Assembly (NCBI GenBank): GCA_025331435.1
Contig: JAIWNI010000028.1
Location: 124,001-188,000 of the forward strand
Origin: Choanephora cucurbitarum
Lineage: Eukaryota; Mucoromycota; Mucoromycetes; Mucorales; Choanephoraceae
DNA: 64,000 nt
Direction of reading: 5' to 3'
The position numbers and the translations under genes were made by a program. The notes below the pieces were generated by a model that was not told the DNA's origin, searched no databases, and saw only the letters and a list, made by a program, of their open reading frames with translations. Shown one piece after another: positions 10,991 to 22,707 of this stretch. How positions within the stretch are numbered: the first letter of the stretch is position 1; the number at the start of each line of letters is the position of its first letter.

Positions 10991-12944
10991 ATGGGCGTTT
11001 TATATTACAGTTTGTTCAGGAGCTACTTCGTTTCTTGTGAGCAAGAAGATATTGCTCCTACTTTTGAGGGCTTTATTGATAGACACTGCAAGGCAATCAG
11101 AAGCAAAGTGGAAGGCCAGGAAGACGACCAGTTCGAAGTCTGGTCAAAGCTGTTCTTTGCAAGCGCCAAAGAATATGGCATAAAAGCAGTAAGTACATAT
11201 ACGTCGCCATATTCAAGAGATCTAACAACGTTTGTTTTCTAGACAAAAGGCAAGGCTTCCAAGGCTTGGAACTTGCTGGTAATCCATTACCGCATAAAAA
11301 GAAAAAACTTTTACTAAAGTTGTCTTTTAGGTTCTAAAGACGCGAAGCACTGGCACCTCTCGGTATTTACAATGGCTGATGAAAATAAAAGGATTTATGC
11401 ATACTAACCATCTGTTTGTATTAGCAAGAGAAAGGCTGCCCAAGCCAACAACGTGTAAGTCTTTAGCATAACTAAAACTTAAAATCATTACTAACATCAT
11501 ATTGAATAGTTTGGCTAATTTCAACATTAGTCAATACGAGCAACAAGAATTTGTCTTCAACAGACATGATATTGCAGCTTCAACAGCTGCATTCCGACAG
11601 CAATCTCTGGATCTTTTGAGCAAGCCAAACGACGGATTCATGAACAACATGAACAAGCTCTTGTATATTTTATTATATAGCTATTTGTTTCTCCGTCTTA
11701 CTTATTCTTTTCTTATCTATAGGGCTATCCACTTCATCACCAAGCTAACCAAGCCAGTTGATGCTGAGCTTGCTGCTTGCTTCGACGTTGCCGTCTTGGA
11801 GGCATTGCGCCGACATTTCAGAACGACCGTCTTTGGCAAGCCCTCACGATTCAATTCTACCATTGCACTCCAGTTGAGGGACTTGACCAATGTAAGTAAA
11901 ACCCTCTCCTCCACCACCACCACCCCCCCCCCCCTCTTTTCTTTTTTTTTTTTAAAAAAAAATAATTTTAGAGTAGGTTTAAACTATTTTTTTTTTATCT
12001 AGGACTTCCAAGACGACGACGACGAAGAGAAGCTGCGAGCCAGCATCAACGAGATAGCCAAGAGAGTGGAAGGGCCTAGTCGTCGAACCATCCAGGCTCT
12101 GTCAAACTTGTAAGTACGCAGCCTTGAAGATGGAAATAAACACTTATCTATCTGATTTAGGATCGACAAAATGACAGTGAAGAAGAAGACACTAGGTGAG
12201 AAAAAGGTCGAGGACATCTTGGAGTCAGTGTGGAGCTCCCTCTTCAAAAAGAATAAATACTATGATCCACACAAGTAAGTAAAACCAAAGAGTCATGTAC
12301 GCAACCACTTTGAAGTCAACACTTACACTAACTGATATTGAATAGATTTGACAATACTTTATTCTCCTCCACCCATCCTTTAGCAGCTTGTCGCCCTGAC
12401 TATGCTGTTGAAGTTGATGAGGGAGTTCAACTTATTAATTGTATAGGCGAAGTGAAGCCAGATTATGCTTCTCCCACAATGGTCAGTCTTGACACATTCC
12501 GTCTTGGCTTGTTCTCGTTGGGATTGATGGAGAAGTATAATCTGAAATCTGTCCTGTCATTCCAAGCAGTTGGTAAGTTGTTTCTCCACGCAATTCTAAA
12601 TAAGACATTCTCGGCTCTAATGATTGGTTTCCGTAGGTTTGACAGTGACATTTTTCCTTTATTCTTGGCATATGGGGCAGTACTACATGGTAGAGGTTGA
12701 AAAGATTACCTTTCCTTCAACGTATGGGGAATACTGCTCCTTTGTCCGCAATATTGATGCATTGCTCAATGTTGCAACTTTATTTGACGAGCATTGTGTT
12801 GTGCAGGACAACAAGGAAGATAGAACAACAAACATCCTGCCGTACTTGCAAATGAAGGAGATGTTTGGTCTATCTTCCAACACTTCTGCCAAGACAGCAC
12901 AATCAGCTTGCCCTTCGTCCTCAAGACCTTTTTCTTCCTCTTAA
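10991..12944 (+). CDS. Gene A: ten-exon protein with a PD-(D/E)XK nuclease-like signature
   Basis: I do not recognise a named gene. Ten exons join in frame to 457 aa: 10991-11188, 11243-11278, 11331-11362, 11425-11454, 11510-11662, 11723-11891, 12003-12109, 12161-12274, 12346-12572, 12637-12944. All introns are GT-AG. The N terminus (YYSLFRSYFVSCEQED) is shared with A' (34783) and more weakly with B2. A short acidic run (DDDDEE) begins near residue 208. The C-terminal part has RPDYAVEV (P297, D298) and, after 16 intervening residues, GEVK (E315, K317), the arrangement of the PD-(D/E)XK nuclease fold. Beta strands then alternate with a helix (TVTFFLYSWHMGQYYMVEV). No signal peptide or membrane segment is evident. 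The role, for example as a genome-defence or selfish nuclease, is conjecture. This and gene D are the only members in the window without an obvious break. Confidence 0.8.
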
Positions 12945-13524
12945 TAGTTCGGCCTCTCTTCTTCCCCCTTCCTTGTTTCCGTCTCTCTTGCTCTTGCTAA
13001 TATGTACATATGCATTAATAAATATCTATGAATATTCCCTTTCTTACTTTTGGATTTAATTAAGCTAGATCACGGATAAAAATTTAGGAAAGCGAACGAT
13101 GATGTTGAACACATCTGAAGATCAAACCTTCTTGAAGAAGATATCCACATTTGGATAACAAGGATATTCATTAGGAACATCATTAGAGATTTAGTAATCT
13201 GATCATCGATTGAACCAGTCCAAACTGATCACATACGTAAGCACTATGATTTATGTAAGGCAATAGACTCAGTTAGATGCAAGCTAGACTACACTGAAAA
13301 AGGTGCATTCGGAGTCTTAAGATGGTAAGGTTAGTCATTAAGGCACAAAGCATAGTGTATACTTCTATCTTATAACAAGCTTAAAATGTCAGAAGAAAAA
13401 ACGTTTTGCACATCAAACTACTTTAAACTGCTCCCCCCTCCCCCTCGCCCCGACAGTGAACATAAGGAATCCTCTGTTGTCAAGCCCCAAAATGAGAAGC
13501 TGAAATGTTTCGAAAGCTGCACTG
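12945..13524. other. Downstream region of gene A
   Basis: This holds a likely polyadenylation region for gene A (TTAATAAATATC near 13015) and then AT-rich sequence in which I see no gene. Confidence 0.45.
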
Positions 13525-13926
13525 TTGACATCGGTTGGGTCCTCAATGAAAAGTACTAAGAAGAACACTGAGCACAGTCTCAGTCGTAGCAAGACACGTC
13601 TTGACGCTGTCACTTGTACAAACGGTGAATGTGTTATGTTTGAAAAGGAAATGCGCTCAAAATATACTTTGCAGCTTACCAAGGGTAAAAAAAAATGCAC
13701 TTTTTGTGAAAGTGATGTTGAACACAAAGAACGTCGTACTCATGATGAGTATAAATATACCTATTTCTTAGTGAGCAAGAGAAGCAACTTGCCAAAAAAG
13801 ATTAAGAACAATCCATTGATAGCACCTAAAATGCTTCATGCTGGACTCATTTCTTGCTTTTGCGCACAATTGGTATTGAAGAAAAGTTCTTGGAAGCATT
13901 TGGTTCTCTTACCCCAAGATTTCTGA
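13525..13926 (+). CDS. Hypothetical 133-aa open frame
   Basis: An uninterrupted frame encodes a basic protein with several cysteines (CTNGEC near residue 31 and KKCTFC near 55), which might be a small zinc-binding segment. It has no recognisable family, no clear intron signals and no homologous copy in the window. It may be a remnant of a larger gene or a chance frame. Confidence 0.3.
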   Translation: MTSVGSSMKSTKKNTEHSLSRSKTRLDAVTCTNGECVMFEKEMRSKYTLQLTKGKKKCTFCESDVEHKERRTHDEYKYTYFLVSKRSNLPKKIKNNPLIAPKMLHAGLISCFCAQLVLKKSSWKHLVLLPQDF

Positions 13927-14189
13927 TTTACTTGTTAAGTCAGGAGAATTAAACAAGATTAGAGAGAGGGTTTTATTCAGTACAGGGATTGAATGACAAT
14001 ATGAATTGAGTACCGTAACACAGAATAGGATTTGTATCTTATTTCAAATAGGATAAAAATTACATGATGTATGTGCTTTACGATACATCAATTTGCGACA
14101 CCTGTTTAATGCAACACCCTTGCTGATTTTGTAATTTCTCTCTTTTTTTTTTTTCTCTCTCTCTCTTCGTTTTGGATCCGACTGATCAC

Positions 14190-15415
14190 TTTGAGGCTTA
14201 TTTCTTTCCTTATTTCTCTTATAGCAAGCTGTACCTTCCGACTAGTTTCACGTTGTCACAAGAGTTGGAGCCATCAGTAACACAAGTCCAAAGATAAATA
14301 AGTCGCTTCTGGTTATAACGACAACAACGACGATATGGATGGCAAAAAAAAAGACGCCAAGCTAACCTCAAACAAACAGTGAATGCAAAGCAGAATTCCG
14401 GCTTGTCTGACATCCAACCACCTATTTTGACTTTCTCTTTTTCTTTGATCAGCGAGCCAAAAGCAACATAGTTTGTTATGTTCTGTTTCGAGCAGAGTCT
14501 GGTTCTGACCAAGATCCCTTTTCTGGAGATGCACAAAGACAGGCAAGGGACGAGACAGTAACGACAAGTACTGATGGTTCCTGCATCGAAAGCACAAGCC
14601 GAGTTTCGTCTGTATGTAGTTTGTATCCCTCCTCCCTCCCTTCTTATTTTCTCTTTCGACAAGACCTAAGAAGCTCTCGCTAAGAAGAAGAAAATGGACA
14701 GACTCTTTCAAGGTGTCAGTAGAGTGGATGTACTTTTGAGACTAGCTGGCTGTGGACAGAATTGGTTGGACGATGTAAGTTGCATCTAGTGGACTAGGGT
14801 GTATTTCTAGCCAAAGAAGAACAAGAAGACGAAGATGGAAACGATAGACACTAGGTAGCAATTCAGCTCAACACTGTCAGATGGCTTACGGCAAAGATAT
14901 GGATGAAATGAAGAGAAACAAAGCCTGTGTGCTGGTTGGAGCTGGGAGAAAAAAAAACAAGAAGGAAAGAATATGATGCACAGATATACGCTAATAGTTG
15001 AATACGAGGATGCGCTGAAAGTACTCTGGACGAAAAAGACCCCCAACAAAAGAAAGGATAGGATGTGACAACGGGGCGGACGTCGAGTGTTGAAGCTTAG
15101 GTTGTCAATGATGGAAACTGGTTGGCGATCAGCTGTAGAAAAAAAAAGCTAGCAAACTACAGACAGAGCGTAAGCTACAAGACAACAAAAAGGGGACAAA
15201 GTGAGAGAAGAAGCTATAAAAGGGCTACGTACAAGAGGACTTGATTAGATTATATTAGATTGGACTGGAATAGACTGGAATAGACTGGATCAAGCTAAAC
15301 GGTTGCAGACATAGTATGAGGAAGGTAGTCATTTAGCTAGTTGTCGTTGCTCTATAGGATGGATGTAGACGTGCTAGAGATTATTCCAAACAAAAAATAA
15401 TAATAAAGGCCTACA
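14190..15415 (+). repeat. Diverged segmental repeat, copy 1 (decayed coding sequence)
   Basis: This roughly 1.2-kb segment is similar over its length to 31715-32985. On the plus strand the frame 14453-14611 is open for 53 codons, preceded by TTGATCAG (acceptor-like) and followed by GTATGT (donor-like). It includes YVLFRAESGSDQDPFSGDA, which is conserved in copy 2. Neighbouring possible exons encode MDRLFQGVSRVDVLLRLAG and MAYGKDMDEMKRNKACVLV, but stops lie between them. I read this as a decayed multi-exon gene or element of unknown family. The longer minus-strand frames here are probably shadows. Confidence 0.55.
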
Positions 15416-15422
15416 GTGCGAA

Positions 15423-16560
15423 CCGAAATAACTCGCGGATTTACGATATCTGCTATCTGATCAGGTAATCCATGGTTGTTCTGTTGGTCTTCCCATCACT
15501 CTTTTCTCAATAAACATATCAAAATGAGCACTTCTACAGTTGTTCCAGTATTCAGAGAAGCTAACAAGCATCTTTCCAAACACGATCATGGTAAATTAGC
15601 CGGCACTTTTGTTTATAAAAGTAACATTGTTCAGATCGCTAGAGATGTCAACCTTCCTGAATCAACTGTACAATCAGCCTATAAAAGACTTTAGCAAATA
15701 CAGACCATTTTTCCTAAAACTTTGATTAAAAAAAAAAGGGGGGGGGGGGGCTTCTTTCTCAAACTGATCTGAACGTGATGGACACAAGCATTTGTTGCCA
15801 GGTAGCCCTGGGTCGCATGAACTTCAAACCGCGTGTCGCAGCAAAGAAGCCAGCTTTGAAGCGCAGGCATAAAGGATCACTTTTAGCTTGGACCAAAGAA
15901 AGGCTTAACTAGACAAGAGCTGACTGGAACAAGATAGTTTGATCTGATGAGGCCAAGTTCACCCTAAAGAGTGCTAGTGCTGGAACTAGAGTAATCAGAA
16001 AGGATAGAGAAAGGTATGAGAAAAGACACATTAAGGGCACTCACAAGTATGAATTGGGTTCCCTTATGGTTTGGGAATGCTTTCATGCAAATGGTGTTGG
16101 CCCTTTAGTGATACAACATGAATCAATTGATCAAAAAGTATATGTTCAATGTTTAGTCGATTATTATCTTCCTTGGATTGAGAAAGAGCCTAAGAAGATC
16201 AGCATTGACTATATATTGCAGGAAGACAATGCTCCACGTCATGTAGGAGCATACTCCAGGTGGTTTAAGATAAAGGTCATGACAAACACCTTTGATAGAT
16301 GGTCATCACAAAGTCCAGACCTTAACTGGATTGAAAATGTCTGCGCTTTTCCGAGAAATCATCTAGATGAGATCGTCATACTCAGTGAGCTAGAGAAGGT
16401 TTTGAAGGAAGAATGGCACAAGCTCAAGCCAGAGTATCTGAACAACCTCATTGGTAGTATAAACAAAAGATGCCAATCAATCGCAAAAGCTAACGGAGGC
16501 CATACAAAGTATTGATTTTTCTTACCTTTTTTCTTTTACCAAAATAAATACTAGACTCTT
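15423..16560 (+). mobile_element. Tc1/mariner-type transposase gene, decayed (copy 1)
   Basis: The N-terminal helix-turn-helix is seen in 15476-15694 (IVQIARDVNLPESTVQSAYK). A middle part with in-frame stops (about 15800-16050) holds the first catalytic acid (SDEAKF). The open frame 16054-16515 carries the second (LQEDNAPRH) and third (PDLNWIEN), with 35 residues between the D and the E. A poly-G run near 15740 and at least two stops make it non-functional. A terminus-like TACAGTGCGAACCG occurs at about 15424, but I found no matching right terminus. It belongs to a different subfamily from the element at 48300. Confidence 0.8.
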
Positions 16561-16580
16561 TTTTTTTTTTCTTTTTTACA

Positions 16581-16736
16581 TATGGTAGTCGCTCGATTTA
16601 AGAGTGTTTGATTTAAGAGTACAATCCTTCAACTTGAAAATTGCTTCAAGCGCTAAAGTACCATTCGATTTAGGAGTTCAATACAAGAGTACATTTCTCA
16701 AGAACAGGCACACTCTTAAATAAAGCCACTATTGTA
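16581..16736. mobile_element. Tc1-ended MITE, copy 1
   Basis: This is a 156-bp non-coding element including flanking TA. It starts TATGGTAGTCGCTCGATTTA and ends AAGCCACTATTGTA. Imperfect terminal inverted repeats carry TAAGAGTGT blocks. It matches 58447-58602 in the opposite orientation. The inner sequence (TCAACTTGAAAATTGCTTCA) is shared. Confidence 0.85.
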
Positions 16737-18220
16737 TGCTTAAAATATGAAGGCGCTATTGATAGGCAAAAGTTCTACTAATGCACAACAACCTTCATCT
16801 TTTTTTTTGTATTAGTTCACACAACCACCTTTATGGTATAAGGCATTCTTTAAATTTAGTTTTTTTTTTTTTTTTTTTTTTTTTTGACTGGGAGATAGTA
16901 CTTTTTTATTTTTTTATCTTTTCTAAAGATTACACGAATAAGATGGTAATGACTACATCATCTGCTATTTCTAGACTATATACACTATATTGTAAGAAAA
17001 CAAAGAAATTATGCATTGATTGTGACACTTCTTTACTCAGAAAATAAACAATGAACCAAGAAAAAAAAATAAGCTTGCTTTCTGAGTTGGTAGATCTGAC
17101 AGTTCTTTTACGGGCATGCTTTTAAAAGAAGGAAAAATAGGATTTCTCCTTTTATGTTCACATCTCCATGGATAACATTACAAAATCAGTTCATTTTCAT
17201 TACCTACCTTTACCTCATAACTGTTGAGCACCGCTTTTTGAACAAAACTCACTTAAAAAAAGAAGGAAAAAAGAGAAAGAAACAATAGGCAAACATCTGT
17301 TGATCATGAGCGTACTAGGTACAAAGTACGTGTGTGGATTGTGCTAATAACACGTTGTGAAAAAGGACAGGTAAGAACACAGTTTTTGCAGAGTAAGACG
17401 CCAAGTAAAAATGAAAGTAAAGTCTACTGCACTTTCTACATGATTGGTTTTGACATCTTGTTTCTCCTTATTGTTCTTTCATTTTTTCTCTCTCTTTAAT
17501 TTTTTTCCTTCTTTCTTGTAATATGAAATAAAATAAAGCATACTGTATCAACGCTGTATGTCTGTATTCTTTTCTTGTCTATACTTCTCAATAAGCGCTT
17601 TGTTTTCTTTTTTCTTCTTAATTTTTAAGGAGAACTAAAGTCAAGCCATTAGAAAAAAAGCATACTAGTGGTGTAGTACAGAATTACACAATCAAGTCTG
17701 CATGAAGATCGACTAAATGATCCAAAAAACAGGAAAGAAGGGGGGGAGGGGTGATGAAGGAAGTCTGGACTCTCGATAGCTCAAGTGTAACAAGGGTCTG
17801 AAACATTTGAGAGAGACAGAAAGAGAGGTAAAAAAAAAACAAAGACAGAGAGGAAGAAAAGCGATTGGTTCTTATGTAATCTAGTGTTTTTTTTATGTGA
17901 GAAAAACAATAGCTAAACCAAGGAATGTCTATTACAGACTAGTATCAGTTTCACAGAAGTCAAAAGCATATGAAAAAAAAAAAGCTTAATTTTCACTTTC
18001 CTTGTGAAATGATTGACTACTGCTAAAAGACTCAAGGCTGAGAACAGAATGCAGCCTTGATAAGTCAAGACAGATGACGATCCAAAACCTGTGTAGTGAC
18101 AAGGAAATGAAAAATTAAAAACCAAAAGAGAAGATTAGAATCGAAAGCTTATAATAACTGCAAATGTAACACGCCAAAACCATACGGCTTATACCACTGT
18201 TATAGCTATCTTATGTAACC
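16737..18220. other. Gene-poor AT-rich stretch
   Basis: There are long T runs (for example 16859-16885) and scattered purine or pyrimidine tracts. No conserved frame, RNA gene or transposon was recognised. Confidence 0.5.
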
Positions 18221-18318
18221 GACGTTGTACGAAGTTCTCCCTTTTACTGATTTACTTTTATACATAAGGCTTATGGCATTTCATTGCTTTTCCCATAACT
18301 TCTTTCGCTCTTATAGCT

Positions 18319-18500
18319 TTTACTCTTACTCTTACTCTTACTCTTACTCTTACTCTTACTCTTACTCTTACTCTTACTCTTACTCTTACTCTTACTCTTA
18401 CTCTTACTCTTACTCTTACTCTTACTCTTACTCTTACTCTTACTCTTACTCTTACTCTTACTCTTACTCTTACTCTTACTCTTACTCTTACTCTTACTCT
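18319..18500 (+). repeat. (TCTTAC)n hexanucleotide microsatellite, about 30 units
   Basis: Nearly perfect TCTTAC repeats run for about 180 bp upstream of the B1 first exon. They keep an open frame of alternating Ser-Tyr on the plus strand and Val-Arg on the minus strand. This is expected of any uninterrupted 6-bp repeat lacking stops and is not evidence of translation. Confidence 0.97.
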
Positions 18501-18536
18501 TGCTGCTTTAGCTTTTATAGTCTTCACTTATCAAAC

Positions 18537-20502
18537 ATGAACTATATTGGAGAACAAGGTATTGTACTAGTCTACGGTCAAAATAAACTGGCACTCATTC
18601 ATCATTAGAACTCCATAACTTCTTGCGCAACGAAAGCAATTACAAGCTCGAATCCTTTCTGCGACAGCATGAGGAGCTTGTTGCTTCTACCAACTACTAC
18701 AACAGCTGGGAGAAGTTGAATTCTACCTGGACAAAGCGATACAGAAACGCTTTGTTACAGATCAAGCCTAACTTAAGGCATGTGTCTAAGACACTCATCA
18801 GTGTAGAAAGTTCCTTTTGGCAGACTCTGTACAGAAGAGTTGTAAGTTGGCAGACATCATGATATTTCCAGCTATTCTCTAACGAATAAATGATAGAAAA
18901 CTGGCCAAAATGATCAGCTTCAGGTGCAATTGCTTGATTGGTGCACCCAGTTGGTAAAGTATATATATCAGAATGCTACTCTAGCTTTCTAACATAAAGA
19001 TATAGACCCACAAGAAGCCTGTCACTGCCAATGTCGAAGAAATCAAGAGCGAGATTACTCGCATTGAACAACGAAATGATAAGGCTCTTGTGGAGCGCTT
19101 AAACTTGATGTCATTTAAGCTGTTAAACTCTTTCCGCACGTTGACACACACAGAGAAGTGTGTATTGAAGTAAGTAGTTCAAATCATGCAAAAAACAAAC
19201 ACCGAAGAACATAAGGCTAACATCGTTTATTTGCTGCGTTAGGTTGACTGTGTCAAACATCATCAACTTGAGCAAGAAGGTGTATTCCGACCAGTATCAG
19301 AAGCATCTTCCATTGTCAGTTTTTGAATCGCTCTCTTCTCTCTCTCTCCCAACTCTTACTCTGAGTTACGAGCAACAACTGCAAGCTCATTTTATTGATT
19401 TCAAAAAGGTAAATGCCTCATCATAAGTATAGAATTCCCTCTAAACATTTTCTACAGATCATTTTTGACATTTTGGAAACGAAATTTAGGGAACGATTTT
19501 GATTTAGTGAACGGTCTTGAGGGAACCAAATTTGGATTAACGCTGAACATTCCCTGCTATTGCTTTGAGAAATAGGGAACGACATTGATTTAGGGAACGG
19601 TGTCGAGGGAACCAAGACCGTTCCCTAAATCGGGGGATGACTGTATTATGGTCTTTTTGTAAGTGAACTACTATATACGATATAACGTGTTTACTGATAA
19701 ACTTCATACCGATAGGTACAACAAAATCGCAGAGTGGAAAGATGAAGACGAAGATGATGATGATGATGATGAAGAAACGCAGCGTAAAGACAAAAAGAGA
19801 AAAAGAACAGAAGCGCCGTCAGAAAACGATATGATGATGGTTGTGAAGTTTGTTTTGGACGCTGTCTTTGCCGACACAGGCTTGAAGTGGAGAAGTGGTG
19901 AGAAGACCTCCAGTGCTACCAAGCGCTCAAAAATCGTTAATGAGCTAGCAAGTAGCAGCAACATCAACAACGCCAATACTAGCAACATCATGGGACGAAG
20001 AAGAGACTTGACATTGAGGAACAAACGTGGCGTCGATGTCTGTTTAGTGGAGTTCAAGAACGGCAGCTCCCTTGGTGATGAAATCGCCCAAGACTCCAAG
20101 AGCTTGAGGTGCACAAAGTCCCTGCGTGCTTACAACTCCACGCTTAGCAATAAGCTCATGTGGTCAATGAATTGGAGTGGTAAGGTCATACATGAAACTA
20201 CAATGATTCACTAATATTAACTGTAAAATAGGTTACAAGGGCGACATTTACTACATGGCTAAGCATGAAGAAGTTGATGTTGTTTTGGCGGGCGCGCACT
20301 TGGCCCTTCCTACCAAGGCCTGTGATGTTGAAAAGTTGAAGGATACACTCGTTGAGCTTTATAAGTTTAAGGTAATAATGAGAAAATTTTAAATGAAAAG
20401 AGTCTCACATAATAAAATACAATATAGGAGAAAATGATTGCCTATGATCAGTCACTTGCCGCCTCCTTCACTGCATCTGAAAAAGTCGATACCCGGGTCT
20501 AG
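18537..20502 (+). pseudogene. B1: PD-(D/E)XK-like family member, disrupted by a MITE
   Basis: This is a copy of B2 (offset 10431 bp). From 18599 to 20393 I see no difference from B2. Exon 1 is degenerate: only MNYIGEQ remains before the GTATTG donor, with the hexanucleotide repeat just upstream. B2, in contrast, has a full exon 1. The coding parts then match B2: 18609-18841, 18897-18953, 19006-19169, 19243-19408, 19716-20179, 20232-20371 and 20428-20502. A MITE at 19455-19643 breaks the region between exons 5 and 7. The catalytic signature is D (20005-20007) followed after 14 residues by E-F-K (20050-20058). An acidic run and KKRKR sequence precede it. The extreme C terminus differs slightly from B2 (TASEKVD versus TASEDLD). 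Confidence 0.75.
19455..19643. mobile_element. MITE inside B1
   Basis: This 189-bp non-coding insertion is flanked by TA (19453-19454 and 19644-19645). It has ends CAGATCAT...ATGACTG and internal repeats of TTTAGGGAACG in both orientations. The right end (GTTCCCTAAATCGGGGGATG) resembles ends of Tc1/pogo-derived MITEs. An identical copy is at 29886-30074 in B2. Confidence 0.75.
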
Positions 20503-22136
20503 CATAGCCCATAAAATTGTAAATAAAAGCTTTTCTTATTTTGTTTTGTTTTCTATAAACTCTGCAGTTGATAATAAGAGAAGAAACACACACTGTAGCT
20601 ACTCCCTTCTTCATTGTCTGCTCAATCTAAAGATTTCTGTTATTATGGTCATATACATTGTATATCAAACAACGCTAGTCTATTGCTCTTTTGTACGTCC
20701 TTGGTCCTTGGTCCTTGATCCTTGTCTTGTAAAAAAAAAAGGTGTGCGGCGCATTTGTTTCATAGACAATCAAGAGCAATATAGCATTGTATTTTTATTC
20801 GAGATATATGCTACATCTAGCTTGGTTGACCTTGAAGCAAAGTTAGTGGACTATATTTGTACATAGATACTAAACTACTTCGAAAGTGTCACCTTGTTTG
20901 AATTGGTATGCTGAATAACCAGACAGAGAAAAAATAGTTTACGAAGTAGCATAATGAGAGTAGCCTAGCAAAAACTCTAGTACCTGTGTGATGGTTTGTC
21001 CCTAATAAAGCCCTTATCTTTACCTTCTCATATAAACTATCCAATTTGGCATAGCCATTGATTGTGATTGATCTGTCAGTGTACAAGAGTTGACAATAAG
21101 AATCAAACTAGTCAAAGAACTACCATTTATTGAAAGCAAAAGTACATAGTGTTTATAGAAGAAATGTCTATGTCAAATCTTAAGCATTAAATGAAGGGTT
21201 TGCATCGATAGCCGGGATGCGCATTAATGGATTGAGATTGGACTTGCTTCATCTTTGGATGTAGCATGACAAAACTCTGCTGACTAAGACCTGGTTGATC
21301 CATCATTTTGCCTCATATTCTGAACCCTAAACATTGTTGCATTACATTACATCAACTATGATGAGCTAGTTTTGTTCCATGGATAAATCATTCTAGACTA
21401 TGCTATGTTGCGCCCCAGAAGCAAGAGTGACAATAAAGAGACATTGGTTATAACATGTTTCATCATATATAATACTACATAGACATAAACAATTGCATAT
21501 ACAACTATACAACAACTATACAACAACTTCAAGTTTGGCTGGAATATACCGAAGGAGGAACTGGCCTTCTTAAACTATCTTGGCAACAACTAATGTCGCA
21601 AAAGAAATTGATTTTCAAAATACTATTTAGACTTTTTGACGCCCATTCAGAGACTATTTTTGTTGGTCTTGTTTTGACTTACCTTCTGCTCTCGTTCCAT
21701 CTCTTCCTACACAAAAATACTTTCAGCAATCTTTCGAGCTTTTGACCACTTGTTATGTGGTTCTGGGTTTTATTCAAAAAAATAATTACCAACTGGATTA
21801 AAATATAAAGGTTAAGACATGAAATATAGCTATAATTTGGTTAATTGTACTGACCAAAATGTTGGTAATGAGATAATCGATATAAGTAAAGTGGAGAAAT
21901 AGATAATTTAAAATAGAATGAAAAAGAGAGAAAAACAAGATGTGGGATAAAGTGGGTTACTGTGGTTTTATGGTTTTTGAGGTGTATGGTGTAGCATCAC
22001 ACAATTACTGTGTTTTTGCCATTGTAGAAAGACAGTCATACCAAAGGTTTTTACCAAAACAAGTGCACCACAGAACACACTGTAAAATCGAAATGAATTT
22101 ACCCTGTCTTTCCTTTTAAAACTAATACTACACGGC
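20503..22136. other. Gene-poor stretch after B1
   Basis: The first about 60 bp resemble the 3' flank of B2 and then diverge. I see no gene; the short open frames here lack any coding signature. Confidence 0.5.
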
Positions 22137-22707
22137 ATGTCTAGATTTGTTTCACAAGGCTACTGGCTAGCTCAACACCCCACCCTGTTGACGGAAGCTT
22201 TTTTCGCCGTCGATCAAATTCAGGATTTCCCTAATCTAAAGATACAGTCGGACACAGTACACCATTTCCACTCGCCTATGTCATACCTTTTCCTTGAATG
22301 TCTTATGATGCAAAAGAGTCCGCCTACTTTCCTTATTGTGGTGATACATCCTACATGATATAGATTCAAAAGACTTGGATTCAAGTTCCAACCCTCTATA
22401 TGGCCAACTGACCTCTCGCTCCCTTTTAGTAAAATTTTCTTCACAATGTTTTACCATGCACGGTTTTTATGATGCTATCGGTCGTACTTTACTCACTTTG
22501 GCAGGTAAGTTATGCCCTTTCTAATCAATGTCCATACCACTAGCGGTTAGAAATCTTTGGTATTGATTCCTTTGGAGGAAATTCCAAACTGCGGCGGCTT
22601 CCTTCAACATTGGCCAAACCCCGTAAGACCATTATCTCTTATGCCATGTGCAAGCTGATTTCTTTACCCATCTTGTTGTACATTGCCTTCTTTGCGATGT
22701 GTGACTA
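22137..22707 (+). CDS. Possible small multi-exon gene, unrecognised
   Basis: Coding-like stretches follow each other on the plus strand. The open frame 22137-22358 begins MSRFVSQGYWLAQHPTLL. A segment near 22458-22504 (MHGFYDAIGRTLLTLA) ends at a good GTAAGT donor. A third stretch after an acceptor near 22549 reads EIFGIDSFGGNSKLRRLP and ends ...FFAMCD at TAA 22705-22707. I could not join all three in one frame and recognise no family. It may be a decayed gene. Confidence 0.25.

Noticed and set aside
14219..14711. Two overlapping minus-strand frames with many cysteines
   Set aside because: The plus strand has a better conserved frame with splice-like borders in both repeat copies.
18258..18527. 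Minus-strand (Val-Arg)n protein
   Set aside because: It is a direct product of the TCTTAC microsatellite; no other coding evidence.
19704..20114. Minus-strand 136-codon frame (also 30135-30545)
   Set aside because: It is antisense to the nuclease-like exon of B1/B2, including a poly-Ser run that is the acidic GAT/GAA tract read backwards.
22331..22400. tRNA-like stretch with GGATTCAAGTTCC
   Set aside because: No cloverleaf could be formed with acceptor and anticodon stems.
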